Positions 1 through 10,338 of a stretch of 45,375 nt of DNA are shown piece after piece. The notes under the pieces were generated by a model. That model had not been told where the DNA came from. It saw nothing but the letters and a program-made list of their open reading frames with translations, and did not search any database. A program made the position numbers and the translations under genes. Within the stretch, counting starts at the first letter, position 1, and every line of letters begins with the position of its first letter. The DNA is from Massilia sp. UBA2604. GTDB taxonomy: Bacteria > Pseudomonadota > Gammaproteobacteria > Burkholderiales > Burkholderiaceae_D. The DNA lies in NCBI GenBank assembly GCA_002339265.1, contig DDKG01000267.1, forward strand, positions 1-45,375, in the 5' to 3' direction.

Positions 1-94
1 TTTTACACGGCCTGGACCGATAGCAGCCGGTCGGTATGGCTCAGCGTACAAGCTTGTTGGCCTCAGAGCAAGCCACAGCTTTCATTAGGCGCTC

Positions 95-580
95 TCATGC
101 ATAGCCATCATCCGCCCACCCCAACCGCATCGGATTGAAAGACAAGCCCTTCACGCACTGCGTCGGCGCCACCCGCACGAACCCGAACGCCTCATACGTT
201 GGCACCGCGTAGTTCGACGAATTGACCGTGAAATTGCCGTCGCCCCCACGCGCGATAGCCGCCGCCCGCGCCACATTCCACAAGCGCCGCGCCAGCCCCC
301 GCCCCTGCCAGCGCTTGCCGACGAACAGGTGAAACAAATGGCTGTTGTCCCGGATCGCGATGAAGCCGGCCAATTCCCCATCGTCGAGCGCCACGTGATA
401 CACATGCCCCAGCGCCAGGAAGGTGCGCACGCCCATCTGGTCGTTCTCCGCCAAGAAGGTCGATGCGCCCTCGCGCGTCGATTCGTGCACGATGAACTCC
501 AGCGCCAGCTCGCGCAGCAGTGCCGCGATGGCCGGGACAAGCCGTGGAATATCGTTGTCGGCGAGCGGTCGAATCTCCAT
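95..580 (-). CDS. GNAT family N-acetyltransferase
   Basis: A 161-residue protein predicted to transfer an acetyl group from acetyl-CoA to an amine. The substrate cannot be told from sequence. The start chosen is the ATG whose product begins MEIRPLADNDIP, the usual beta-1 opening of GNAT proteins; an upstream in-frame ATG at 637 would add 19 residues that look unlike the fold. The acetyl-CoA loop is visible as VGKRWQGRGLARRLW (Q/RxxGxG/A), followed by the typical late segment NYAVPTYEAFGFV. The gene diverges from the MFS exporter at 689, with about 108 bases between the starts. Family assignment is secure; function is open. Confidence 0.88.
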   Translation of the reverse strand: MEIRPLADNDIPRLVPAIAALLRELALEFIVHESTREGASTFLAENDQMGVRTFLALGHVYHVALDDGELAGFIAIRDNSHLFHLFVGKRWQGRGLARRLWNVARAAAIARGGDGNFTVNSSNYAVPTYEAFGFVRVAPTQCVKGLSFNPMRLGWADDGYA

Positions 581-688
581 GGCGTGTATTGACAGTGTTG
601 CGTGGAACGTAAACATACCACAGCGTTGACTTTCCATAATGCAATTTTATTGACGGCCGAGCCGCCCGCGTCCTACCATGGCTTGATC

Positions 689-1954
689 ATGCCGAAAGCC
701 AGCTTCCTCGCCTATTTCTCTCCTGCCGCTGGCACGGCTCCCAAGCGCCGCAAGGTGCCGCTGACGCAGCCGCTGCGCCACGCCCGGTACCGCCGCATCT
801 GGCTCGCCAACCTGGTCTCGAACCTCGGCACCTGGGTCCAGACCTTCGCCGCGGCCTGGCTTGTGGCCTCGCTGTCGCAGTCGGCCTCGATCACCTCCCT
901 CGTGCAGACCGCCACCTATGTGCCGGTATTCCTGTTCGCCCTGCTGGCCGGGGTGCTGGCCGACGCCGTACACCGGCCCAAATTCCTGTTCTTCTGCAAT
1001 CTGTTCAATGCCGTATGCGCGGGCGCGATGGCCTTGCTGGTCTGGAGCGGCAAGGTGTCCAGTGGCCCGGTGCTGGCGATCACCTTCTGCCTGGGGATCG
1101 GCACCGCATTCATCTGGCCGGCCTGGCAGGCGGCGCTGTCGAGCCTGGTCGAGCCCGACGAGGTCGAGGCCGCCGCCACGCTCAACAATCTGTCGTACAA
1201 CCTGTCCGCCGTCCTTGGACCGGCGCTGGGCGGCCTGCTGTTCGGCTGGATCGGGCCGGGCGCGCTGTTCCTGGCCAACGCCGTGTCCTTCATCGGCCTG
1301 CTGGCGGTCTACTGGCACTGGTGGCGCGAGGGCGAACCGCAGCCGGACGTGCGCGAGGGGTTCGGCGTGCGCCTGCGCCTGGGCTTCGCCACCGCCTTCG
1401 GCTGCCCGCGCTACCGCCGCATCCTGCGCAATGTGTGCTCGGTCTTCTTCGCCACCATCGCCTTCGCCAGCCTGCTGCCGGTGTTCGTGCGCGACGTGCT
1501 GCACATGCGCGCCGGCGTGTATGGCACCCTGATGGGCTGCCTGGGCGGCGGCGCGGTGCTGGCCGCCTTCTTCCTGCCGCAGGTGCGGGCGCGGGTCGAC
1601 CGCACCGGGCTGCTGGCCGGCGCGCTGCTGGTGTACGGCACGATGCTGCTGGCCATGCCGCATACCCGCTCTTTGGCCTTGCTGGCGCCCCTGATCGTGT
1701 GCGGCGGCATGGCGTGGTCGGCTACCGTCTCGACCCTCAACGCCGCGGCCCAGCTGTCGTTCCCGGCCGAGGTGCGCGCGCGCACGCTGTCGATCTACCT
1801 GTTCGTGATGTCCGGCGGCTATGCGGTCGGCAGCGTGGTGTGGGGGCTGGTCGCCGACGCCTGGGGCGTGCGCGCCGCCTTCGCCGCCGCCGGCGCCTGT
1901 GTGGTAATCAACGCCCTGGTCTTGCTGACTGGCGGCCGCAAACATCCTATCTAA
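689..1954 (+). CDS. MFS transporter, MFS_3/EntS-like exporter
   Basis: A 421-residue inner-membrane major facilitator protein, probably a proton-driven exporter. After a basic N-terminus it has about 12 hydrophobic segments. The N-terminal pattern (PLRHARYRRIWLANLVSNLG followed by TWVQTFAAAWLVASLS) is typical of the MFS_3 group that includes the enterobactin exporter EntS. The motif-A-like loop between TM2 and TM3 reads LAGVLADAVHRPKF. I start at the ATG at 689 because the upstream extension from 602 (29 residues) is not membrane-like and overlaps the likely promoter. No siderophore genes lie nearby, so the substrate is unknown. Confidence 0.88.
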   Translation: MPKASFLAYFSPAAGTAPKRRKVPLTQPLRHARYRRIWLANLVSNLGTWVQTFAAAWLVASLSQSASITSLVQTATYVPVFLFALLAGVLADAVHRPKFLFFCNLFNAVCAGAMALLVWSGKVSSGPVLAITFCLGIGTAFIWPAWQAALSSLVEPDEVEAAATLNNLSYNLSAVLGPALGGLLFGWIGPGALFLANAVSFIGLLAVYWHWWREGEPQPDVREGFGVRLRLGFATAFGCPRYRRILRNVCSVFFATIAFASLLPVFVRDVLHMRAGVYGTLMGCLGGGAVLAAFFLPQVRARVDRTGLLAGALLVYGTMLLAMPHTRSLALLAPLIVCGGMAWSATVSTLNAAAQLSFPAEVRARTLSIYLFVMSGGYAVGSVVWGLVADAWGVRAAFAAAGACVVINALVLLTGGRKHPI

Positions 1955-2015
1955 TCGTGTCTTTATCTGCACTGCGAGCGTGTAAAGTGGCGGTATTGTC
2001 CTGATCATTTTGCCA

Positions 2016-2990
2016 ATGCCAGTCACGCTCGCCGATTTCCGTTTCGCTCCCTGCTTTGACGTCGCCGTCGCCAGCCGCGTCGGTTGCGGCCCGTCCACCC
2101 GCGCCGAGAACCAGGACAACTTCGTCGTCATCGATTTCGACGGCCGCGCCTGCCGCCTGCAGGACCAGCAGCCCTGCTGCCTTACTGTGGACGGCTGGCC
2201 AGCCGGGCATGGACGGCTGGCGGTGCTGGACGGCATGGGCGGCCACGGCCATGGCCGCGAGGCGGCCGAGGCGCTGGCGGCGGCCCTGCTGGCGATGCCG
2301 GCCTGCGCCACGCTGGAAGAGCTGACCGGGCGGCTCGACGCCATCCATGCCGACCTGCAGGCCCGTTTTGCGCAGGACTCCGGCTGCGCCGGGCGCCCCG
2401 GCACCACGCTGACCCTGCTCGAACTGCCGGCCAGCGGCGCGCCATTGCTGGTCCACGTCGGCGACTCGCGCCTGTACGAGCTGGATGCCCTGCACGCCAC
2501 GCCCTTGACCGTCGATCACGTGCCGGCCACCGTGGCCGCCCTCGCCGGCCGCCTCGACGAAGCCGACTGGTGGCGGCAAGTGCACGGGCGCCATGCGCCG
2601 CAAATCGCCCAGGCTTTCATCCTTGGCAATGCCTTTGCCGACCCGACGCGCCTGTCCGATCCGCTGTTCGCCCTGACCCCGGAAAACCTGCCCTGCTGGC
2701 TCGCCCACCTGGCCGACCGCCGCCCGCTGCCGCTGCGGCCCGGCGCGGCCTACCTGCTGGCCACCGACGGGTTCTGGTCGTGCGCCCAGCCGGACGGTTT
2801 CGTTGCCGGCTGGCCGGCGCTGATGCAGGGCGATCCGGATGCGGTGACCCTCGTCGAGCGCCTGTTCGGCCTGCTGGAAAACGATCCGCCGACCGGCCTG
2901 CAGCCCGACAACCTGACCGCACTGGTCGTGCGGCCGCTGGCCCGGCATGCGGACGAAACCGTCCTGCCGGTGGAAGCGGAACGCGCCTGA
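2016..2990 (+). CDS. PP2C-family Ser/Thr protein phosphatase
   Basis: A 324-residue soluble phosphatase of the metal-dependent PPM/PP2C family, expected to remove phosphate from Ser/Thr of kinase targets. All core motifs are visible: ENQD (31-34), DGMGGHG (72-78, metal-binding Asp72), a GTT segment, VGDSRLY (Asp150), ATDGFW (Asp251) and DN (298-299). The spacing fits an active enzyme. A TTG at 2010 is an alternative start two codons upstream. It is followed by the FHA protein at 3137 on the same strand and sits opposite a Ser/Thr kinase gene at 5869-8109. It therefore probably forms the eraser of a kinase/reader/phosphatase set. Confidence 0.92.
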   Translation: MPVTLADFRFAPCFDVAVASRVGCGPSTRAENQDNFVVIDFDGRACRLQDQQPCCLTVDGWPAGHGRLAVLDGMGGHGHGREAAEALAAALLAMPACATLEELTGRLDAIHADLQARFAQDSGCAGRPGTTLTLLELPASGAPLLVHVGDSRLYELDALHATPLTVDHVPATVAALAGRLDEADWWRQVHGRHAPQIAQAFILGNAFADPTRLSDPLFALTPENLPCWLAHLADRRPLPLRPGAAYLLATDGFWSCAQPDGFVAGWPALMQGDPDAVTLVERLFGLLENDPPTGLQPDNLTALVVRPLARHADETVLPVEAERA

Positions 2991-3136
2991 GTGCTGTCTA
3001 TCCCGAAAGCCACCAACTGATCTGATGCTTTTAGAAAATAATGTTGTTAATCAACGTACTTGGTGCGCCGTGCGGTTCAAAAACAGCGTAAGCTTGCAAT
3101 ATTGATTTCGACCTTTATTTAATTTGTCGCCCTGAC

Positions 3137-4696
3137 ATGAATCGCTGCCGCAATCCCGAGCATCCGCACTGCACCGTCTGGGTCCTGCCCGGCGACGCCA
3201 TGTGCGCGCACGGGCATGCCCAGCCGGAGGCGACAGCGCAGCCCGCTCCCACACCGGTAGCCGCACCGACAACCACGCCGGCGCTGGGCCTGCCATCGAG
3301 TTTCGACGCCATCACCGCCCTGCGCAGCCGCCGTCCTACTGAGATCGGACCGGCGCCAACGGTACCCCAGGCCACACTGCAGCGCCCCCAGCTCCACATC
3401 AGTGGCTTCGACCCGCGCGCCGCCGGCGGCCGCCAGGCGATTCGTCTCGAGCTGCGCGGCATGCCGATGGATTGCGCGCCCGAGGTGCGCATGCTGGTGC
3501 GCTCGGCCCTGCGCCTGCACGGCGGCGAAAGCTATGCCTTCCAGCGCACCTCGCGCGGCGACTGGCGTCCCCTGTTCCTCGAGTTCTCCTCGCGCGGCCT
3601 GGAACACGGCCAGTACCGCATCGAGATCGAGCTGCACAGCCAGCATCGCCAGGCGCCGGAGTCGAACCGTACCTGGACGTGCTCGCCGGTGATCCTGGTG
3701 CCGCGCCAGGACGCCAGCCTGGGCGAGATCCACCAGACCTTCCTCGCCACGCATAAAAACGTGCGGGTGACGGCCGACGACGCCGGCATCGCGCGCGTGC
3801 ATGCCCCCGGCGGCGGAAGGATCGATATCGACGTCCACGCGCGCAATGCCTCGATCGCCCAGCTCAACCTGGACGGCGGCAGCGGCAAGATCGACCTCGG
3901 CATGTCGACCATCGCCTGGGACGAAGACCTGATCGAGATCGACATGGCGGTCGAGGCGGCGCTGCATCCCTGCCCGGGCGCCAAGGCCTGCCTGGTCCAC
4001 GCCGAGGCCGACTCGGCCACCCAGCGCCACGTGCGCCTGTTCGCGCTCGACGAATGCGTGCTGGGCCGCTTCGAAAGCATCGCCGCCGAAGCCGACCTGC
4101 TGCTGTCCCACCATGGCGAAGCCGGCCCGGACGCCGGCGGCCTGACGCGCCGCCTGTCGGGACGGCACGCCGTCATCCGCCGCAGCCGCCACGGTTTCGA
4201 GATCGAGGACGTGTCGCGCTATGGACTGCTGCTGGACGGCGTCTGGCCCGGCAAGCACATGCCGGTGCAGCTGCGTCTCGGCATGCGGATCGAACTGACG
4301 GCCAGCATCAAGGGCATCGTCACGCTCGAGGTGACGGCCCTGATGGCGCACGCGGTGGTGTTGCACCGGCTCGACCTTGGTGCGCGCGCCGAATGCTTCT
4401 ACCTGATGGCGCCGGACTGCATGCCCCCTTCAGGCAGGCAGCAGCAAGCGTCGAGCATGCCGCGCGCCGCCGCGCTGCCGCTGCTGTTCCACCGCGACGG
4501 CGGCTTCTGGCAGCGCGACCGCGACAGCGGCCGTGAAACTCCGCTGGCGCCCGATGCCGGCCTGGGCCGCCTGCAACAAGCCGGACTCGGTATCGCGGCG
4601 CGCTTCGTGGTGCGGGCCTATCCCGAGGCGCACGGCGGCCCCCGCGGCAGCGGCGAACGCCACCACCACGCTCTCATCGCCGCACTCGACGCTTGA
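3137..4696 (+). CDS. Zinc-finger-like N-terminus plus FHA domain protein
   Basis: A 519-residue soluble protein. The first 27 residues carry a Cys/His cluster (C4, C12, C23, HGH 25-27 region) that looks like a short zinc ribbon, followed by a Pro/Ala-rich linker. A forkhead-associated domain lies at about residues 300-375: LGRF (309-312), LSGRHAVI (340-347) and DVSRYG (358-363) provide the Arg, Ser/His and Ser/Gly positions that bind phosphothreonine in this fold. The central part (about 80-290) and the C-terminus are unrecognised. No signal peptide or membrane segment is seen. It is likely the phosphopeptide reader of the neighbouring kinase/phosphatase pair. No convincing ribosome site precedes the ATG, and an AT-rich stretch lies immediately upstream (3094-3123). 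Confidence 0.85.
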   Translation: MNRCRNPEHPHCTVWVLPGDAMCAHGHAQPEATAQPAPTPVAAPTTTPALGLPSSFDAITALRSRRPTEIGPAPTVPQATLQRPQLHISGFDPRAAGGRQAIRLELRGMPMDCAPEVRMLVRSALRLHGGESYAFQRTSRGDWRPLFLEFSSRGLEHGQYRIEIELHSQHRQAPESNRTWTCSPVILVPRQDASLGEIHQTFLATHKNVRVTADDAGIARVHAPGGGRIDIDVHARNASIAQLNLDGGSGKIDLGMSTIAWDEDLIEIDMAVEAALHPCPGAKACLVHAEADSATQRHVRLFALDECVLGRFESIAAEADLLLSHHGEAGPDAGGLTRRLSGRHAVIRRSRHGFEIEDVSRYGLLLDGVWPGKHMPVQLRLGMRIELTASIKGIVTLEVTALMAHAVVLHRLDLGARAECFYLMAPDCMPPSGRQQQASSMPRAAALPLLFHRDGGFWQRDRDSGRETPLAPDAGLGRLQQAGLGIAARFVVRAYPEAHGGPRGSGERHHHALIAALDA

Positions 4697-4715
4697 GCCC
4701 GCCTTGAAGGCGGGC
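4697..4715. terminator. Hairpin between convergent genes
   Basis: A perfect 7-bp stem (gcccgcc / ggcgggc) with a five-base loop sits right after the FHA gene stop codon and right before the end of the 36-residue minus-strand gene. It lacks a T tract in either direction, so it may be a two-way terminator or an mRNA 3' end stabiliser rather than a classic intrinsic terminator. Confidence 0.5.
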
Positions 4716-4717
4716 GC

Positions 4718-4828
4718 TCAGCCGTGAGGCGGGATCAGGATCAGGAAGACCAGCGCGGCGCCGGCCAATAATGCGGCTTGCAGGGCGAACACGATCGCCG
4801 GCGCCCGCAGGTGTTCAGGAATTTTCAT
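4718..4828 (-). CDS. 36-residue single-pass membrane peptide
   Basis: A small open frame with a strong translation signal: GGGAGGTG four bases before the ATG. The product starts MKIPEHLRAPAIVFALQ, continues as one hydrophobic helix (about residues 11-32, rich in Ala, Leu, Val and Ile) and ends IPPHG. It is therefore a likely one-pass inner-membrane micropeptide. It lies 93 bases after the pirin gene on the same strand and ends at the hairpin shared with the FHA gene. No family is recognised. The strong ribosome site and clean hydrophobic helix support it as real, but it has no homology evidence here. Confidence 0.6.
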   Translation of the reverse strand: MKIPEHLRAPAIVFALQAALLAGAALVFLILIPPHG

Positions 4829-4921
4829 CTTTCACCTCCCGTATGCAATGAAGCCCACGTTGGTGAAACGAGCTTACGCCTGCGCGCGCCGCCCCCGCGC
4901 GCGTTATCCACGCGGCAAAAA

Positions 4922-5812
4922 TCAGTCGTGGCGCCAGGCCGGCGGCAAGGCCGGCAGCGGAATGCGTTCCGTTTCTCCCGGCACCGCCACGAAGCGATCC
5001 GCTTCCCAGTCATGCGCCGCCTGCTCGATGCGCTCGCGGCTGGACGAGACGAAGTTCCAGAAGATAAAGCGCTTGCCGTCCAGCGGCGCGCCGCCGATCA
5101 TGACGAAGCGCGCGCCGTCGCGCGAACTCACCCGCACCGCGGCGCCCGCCTCGAGCATGGCCATCGTATTGGCGGCGACGGGTTCGCCGTCGACCTCGAT
5201 GGCGCCGAACGGCGCGTAGAGCGCGGCTTCGTCGGGCAGGCGGTCGAGTTCAATGGCGACGCCGGCGTCAAGGTGCACGTCGAGATACAGCGTTTCGGTG
5301 AAGGTCGGCACCGGCGAAGTCTGGCCCAGCGCGCTGCCGACCAGCACCCTGACCTTGGCGCCGTCGAGCTGCACCTCGGGAATCCGGTCGGCCGGGGTGT
5401 GGCTGAAGGCGGCCGGCGCTTCCTCATGTTCGCGCGGCAGCGCGGCCCACAATTGCAGGCCGTGGGTGCGGCGCTTGCGTTCGAGCAGGTCGTCGGGCGT
5501 GCGTTCGGAGTGCACGATGCCGCTGCCGGCCGTCATCCAGTTGATCGCGCCCGGCTCGATGCGCTGTTCGGTGCCCAGGCTGTCGCGGTGCATGATCGCG
5601 CCTTCGAACAGGTACGTCACCGTGGCCAGGCCGATATGCGGATGCGGACGCACGTCATGGCGCGTGCCCGGCTCGGCTTCCACCGGCCCCATGTGGTCGA
5701 AGAACAGGAAGGGGCCGACCGATTGCTTGGCCGCCGCCGGTAGGATGCGGCGAACGGTGAAGCCGCCACCCAAGTCCTTGTCGTGCGATTTGAAGAGATG
5801 TGCGATGGCCAT
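4922..5812 (-). CDS. Pirin family protein
   Basis: A 296-residue bicupin of the pirin family. These are cytoplasmic iron-binding proteins; some act as quercetinases or redox-linked regulators. The N-terminal cupin metal site is visible in RPHPHIGLATVTYLFEG followed by H and E in WMTAGSGIVHSE. The start is the ATG at 5812 (MAIAHLFKSHDKDLGGGF), the standard pirin opening; the frame stays open further upstream, but there it runs through the kinase gene's shadow. It follows the kinase gene by 56 bases on the same strand and may be co-transcribed. A second pirin of similar size lies at 27083-27952 in a different context. Confidence 0.92.
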   Translation of the reverse strand: MAIAHLFKSHDKDLGGGFTVRRILPAAAKQSVGPFLFFDHMGPVEAEPGTRHDVRPHPHIGLATVTYLFEGAIMHRDSLGTEQRIEPGAINWMTAGSGIVHSERTPDDLLERKRRTHGLQLWAALPREHEEAPAAFSHTPADRIPEVQLDGAKVRVLVGSALGQTSPVPTFTETLYLDVHLDAGVAIELDRLPDEAALYAPFGAIEVDGEPVAANTMAMLEAGAAVRVSSRDGARFVMIGGAPLDGKRFIFWNFVSSSRERIEQAAHDWEADRFVAVPGETERIPLPALPPAWRHD

Positions 5813-5868
5813 GGCGGGCTCCTGATTCAGTAGGCAATGCTCGACTGTACACCGAAATGCAGCCGGGA

Positions 5869-8109
<2,241 letters not shown>

Positions 8110-8119
8110 TGCTATTGAA

Positions 8120-10195
8120 TCACGCGGGCAGCGTCGCTCCACAAGCGGCGCAGAAGCGGTCGTCACGCCCGGCCGGATGGCCGTGGACGCACTGGCGCGC
8201 GCCTGCCGCACCTGCCGCACCTGCCGCAACGCCTGCAGCCAGCGCGGCCTGCGAGGTCAAGGCCGATTTGTTGACGTCGTTCTGCATCGCCAGCAGGTCG
8301 AGCTGGTGGCGCCGGTCCTTGTCGACCTCTTGCTCGCGGCGCGCCTGTCCCGCGGCCACCCGCGCCTCCGCCAGCGCGGCGTCGATCTTGCCGGCGCCGG
8401 CCACGCCGGCCAGCGCCGCCAGCTGGTCGCCATCCATCGAGGCATGCACGCGCGTCTTCATGTAGTCGGCCAGCACGGCCGCATTCGGCGCATCGGCCAG
8501 CGCCAGTTTGGCGGTGTCGTCCATCGCGCCCAGCGCTTCGGCACGCGCCATCGCCAGCCGCGCCAGTTCCATCTCATGGGCGCGGTCGGCCGCGCGCGCC
8601 GCTTCCGCAATGCCGGCGCGGCGCTCGTCGGCCTCCAAGGTCACGTCCTGCATGCGGCGCGCGTGGGTGGCGTCGGCGTCGATCGTGCGCAGCAGCTTTT
8701 CGTGCTGGGCCTGGGCGTCGGCACGGCCCGCGCCGCGGCGCACGCTGTCGATGCGCTGGCGCGCCTGTTCGTCTTCCCACTCCTGCGCGCGCTCTGCCTC
8801 GCGCCGGCGCGCCTCGAGCGCCAGCTTGAGCGACTGGAACTGCGCTTCGTGCTCGGCGCCCTCGATGTCGCGCAGGCGCTGCGCGGCTTCTGCTTCGCTC
8901 TCACGCAGCCGCACCAGCTCGGCGCGCTGGCGGGCTGCGTCCTCGATCTGGCGCGCCTGCTCGATCTTGTTGCGGATCTGCTGTTGCAGCAGTTGCTGGG
9001 AAAAGCGCTGCTGGGCCAGCTGGCGCGCCTGGGTGGCTTCTTGCTGGGCGCTCGCGATTTCGGCGCGCATGCGCACGCCGGCCAGCGCGCGCAGGTGCTG
9101 CCACTCGCCCGCCTCGTCGGCGCGCTGCGCGTTCTTGTGCGCCATCTCGTGTTCGAGTTCGGCCAGCACTTCGGCCGCGCCATTGGCCAGCGCCTGCTTG
9201 CGCGACTGCGCCTCCAGGATGCGGCCATACAGCTCGATCTGGCGCGCCCGCACGCCATGCGCGCGGTCGGCGCCCTGCAAGGAGAGTTCGGCGCGCGCGA
9301 TGGCGTCATCCTGGCGCAGCTCGGCGCGGCGCAGTCGCAGCCGCCCTTCTTCTTCGCTGCGCTTGATGCGCTGCCATTCCTCGGCCGTGTACAGCTCGTC
9401 CAGCTGGCGGCTGTGGGCCAGCTGCACGTGCTTCTCGTCGGTCGCCAGCCACAGGCTGCCGATGCGGGCGCGGTTGGCGTCGTATTTGTCGTGGCGCAGC
9501 GCGAAGGTCTCGACCGCCGTCACCGCCAGGCCATAGCCTGCCAGGAGCGTCTTGAGGCCACCTTGAAGGCGCTGGTCGAGCTGTTCGCGCAATTCGCCAT
9601 TGGCCGCCAGCTCGCGGATCGAGCGCGCCCCGATGAACTCCAGCGCGAGCTGGCGCACCGGATGCGACAACAGCTCGCGTAGTTCGCCAGCGCCGATCGT
9701 TCCCGGCGTGGTCATGAAGTGACGGGCGAAGGCCGGCACATTCTCGATCCTGACGCTGACCGAGAAAGAGAGTGCGATGTCGAGATGTTCGCAGGTCGGG
9801 ATATCGTCGAATTCGAAGGGCACCGCCAGCGCGCCGGTGCGGGTGACGAGAATCTCGGCATGCTGGTCGCGCAGCAGGTGGTTCAGGCGGGTAAAGAAGC
9901 CTTCGATCTCGTACTCTCCCTGCGGCACCTCGGTGGCCTTGTCGCCCTGCAGGATGAAGCCGCGCGCCGTGGCCGGCACGCGCAAGGTCTTGACGAACAG
10001 GCCGGACAGTTCGCGCACGCCGAAGAACACGGCCAGTTCGTCGGGGCCCGGCACCCAGCGGTTCTCGACCAGCACCGGCTTGTTGCGCGGCGCGCCCAGG
10101 ATCACGCCGCAGCCGGCGCAATAGCGCGCCTCAGGCGCATTCTTGCACTCGCAGCGCGGGCAGCTGGCGCCTTTTACTCCGAACATCTGCAACAT
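8120..10195 (-). CDS. Zinc ribbon-SPFH-coiled coil-zinc ribbon protein
   Basis: A 691-residue protein with an unusual layout. The N-terminus has a CPRC...CAGC zinc ribbon (C12, C15, C26, C29; C17 is extra). Residues about 40-260 fit a divergent SPFH/band-7 domain: FVKTLRVPATARGFILQG, VSVRIENVPAFARHFM, and a closing segment LKTLLAGYGLAVTAVETFAL typical of SPFH ends. A very long Ala/Arg/Glu/Gln coiled coil follows (about 270-560). The C-terminus has a second ribbon, CVHGH...CAACG (C669, C682, C685). No signal peptide or transmembrane helix is visible, unlike HflK/C or stomatin. It is probably an oligomeric scaffold. It is transcribed just ahead of the kinase gene and after the Lon-like gene. 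The SPFH call rests on pattern, not on a search. Confidence 0.78.
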   Translation of the reverse strand: MLQMFGVKGASCPRCECKNAPEARYCAGCGVILGAPRNKPVLVENRWVPGPDELAVFFGVRELSGLFVKTLRVPATARGFILQGDKATEVPQGEYEIEGFFTRLNHLLRDQHAEILVTRTGALAVPFEFDDIPTCEHLDIALSFSVSVRIENVPAFARHFMTTPGTIGAGELRELLSHPVRQLALEFIGARSIRELAANGELREQLDQRLQGGLKTLLAGYGLAVTAVETFALRHDKYDANRARIGSLWLATDEKHVQLAHSRQLDELYTAEEWQRIKRSEEEGRLRLRRAELRQDDAIARAELSLQGADRAHGVRARQIELYGRILEAQSRKQALANGAAEVLAELEHEMAHKNAQRADEAGEWQHLRALAGVRMRAEIASAQQEATQARQLAQQRFSQQLLQQQIRNKIEQARQIEDAARQRAELVRLRESEAEAAQRLRDIEGAEHEAQFQSLKLALEARRREAERAQEWEDEQARQRIDSVRRGAGRADAQAQHEKLLRTIDADATHARRMQDVTLEADERRAGIAEAARAADRAHEMELARLAMARAEALGAMDDTAKLALADAPNAAVLADYMKTRVHASMDGDQLAALAGVAGAGKIDAALAEARVAAGQARREQEVDKDRRHQLDLLAMQNDVNKSALTSQAALAAGVAAGAAGAAGARQCVHGHPAGRDDRFCAACGATLPA

Positions 10196-10288
10196 ATCCG
10201 ACTCCGTTCTGTCCTGTACTTCTCGTTACTTCCAAAGCGAACCTGCTATTCAACCACTGGATTTTAGCAGGGCCATGCCTCCGGCACG

Positions 10289-10314
10289 GATCGCTCCCGT
10301 GCGCGGGTGCGATC
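10289..10314. terminator. Hairpin in the Lon-like/SPFH intergenic gap
   Basis: An imperfect inverted repeat: gatcgc / gcgatc outer arms, one t-t mismatch, cccg / cggg inner arms and a four-base loop. It lies in the 143-base gap downstream of the Lon-like gene and upstream of the SPFH gene. There is no T tract, so termination is uncertain; attenuation or an mRNA processing site is also possible. The gap may separate two transcripts of this block. Confidence 0.35.
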
Positions 10315-10338
10315 CGGTCAAACCGATGTTCACACCCG

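Noticed and set aside
1..94. A gene entering from the left edge
   Set aside because: No frame with recognisable protein character is visible in these 94 bases.
647..2500. 617-codon minus-strand reading frame opposite the MFS exporter and PP2C genes
   Set aside because: Low-complexity Arg/Gly/Gln/Ala composition and exact opposition to two genes with full motif sets; it is a GC-rich antisense shadow.
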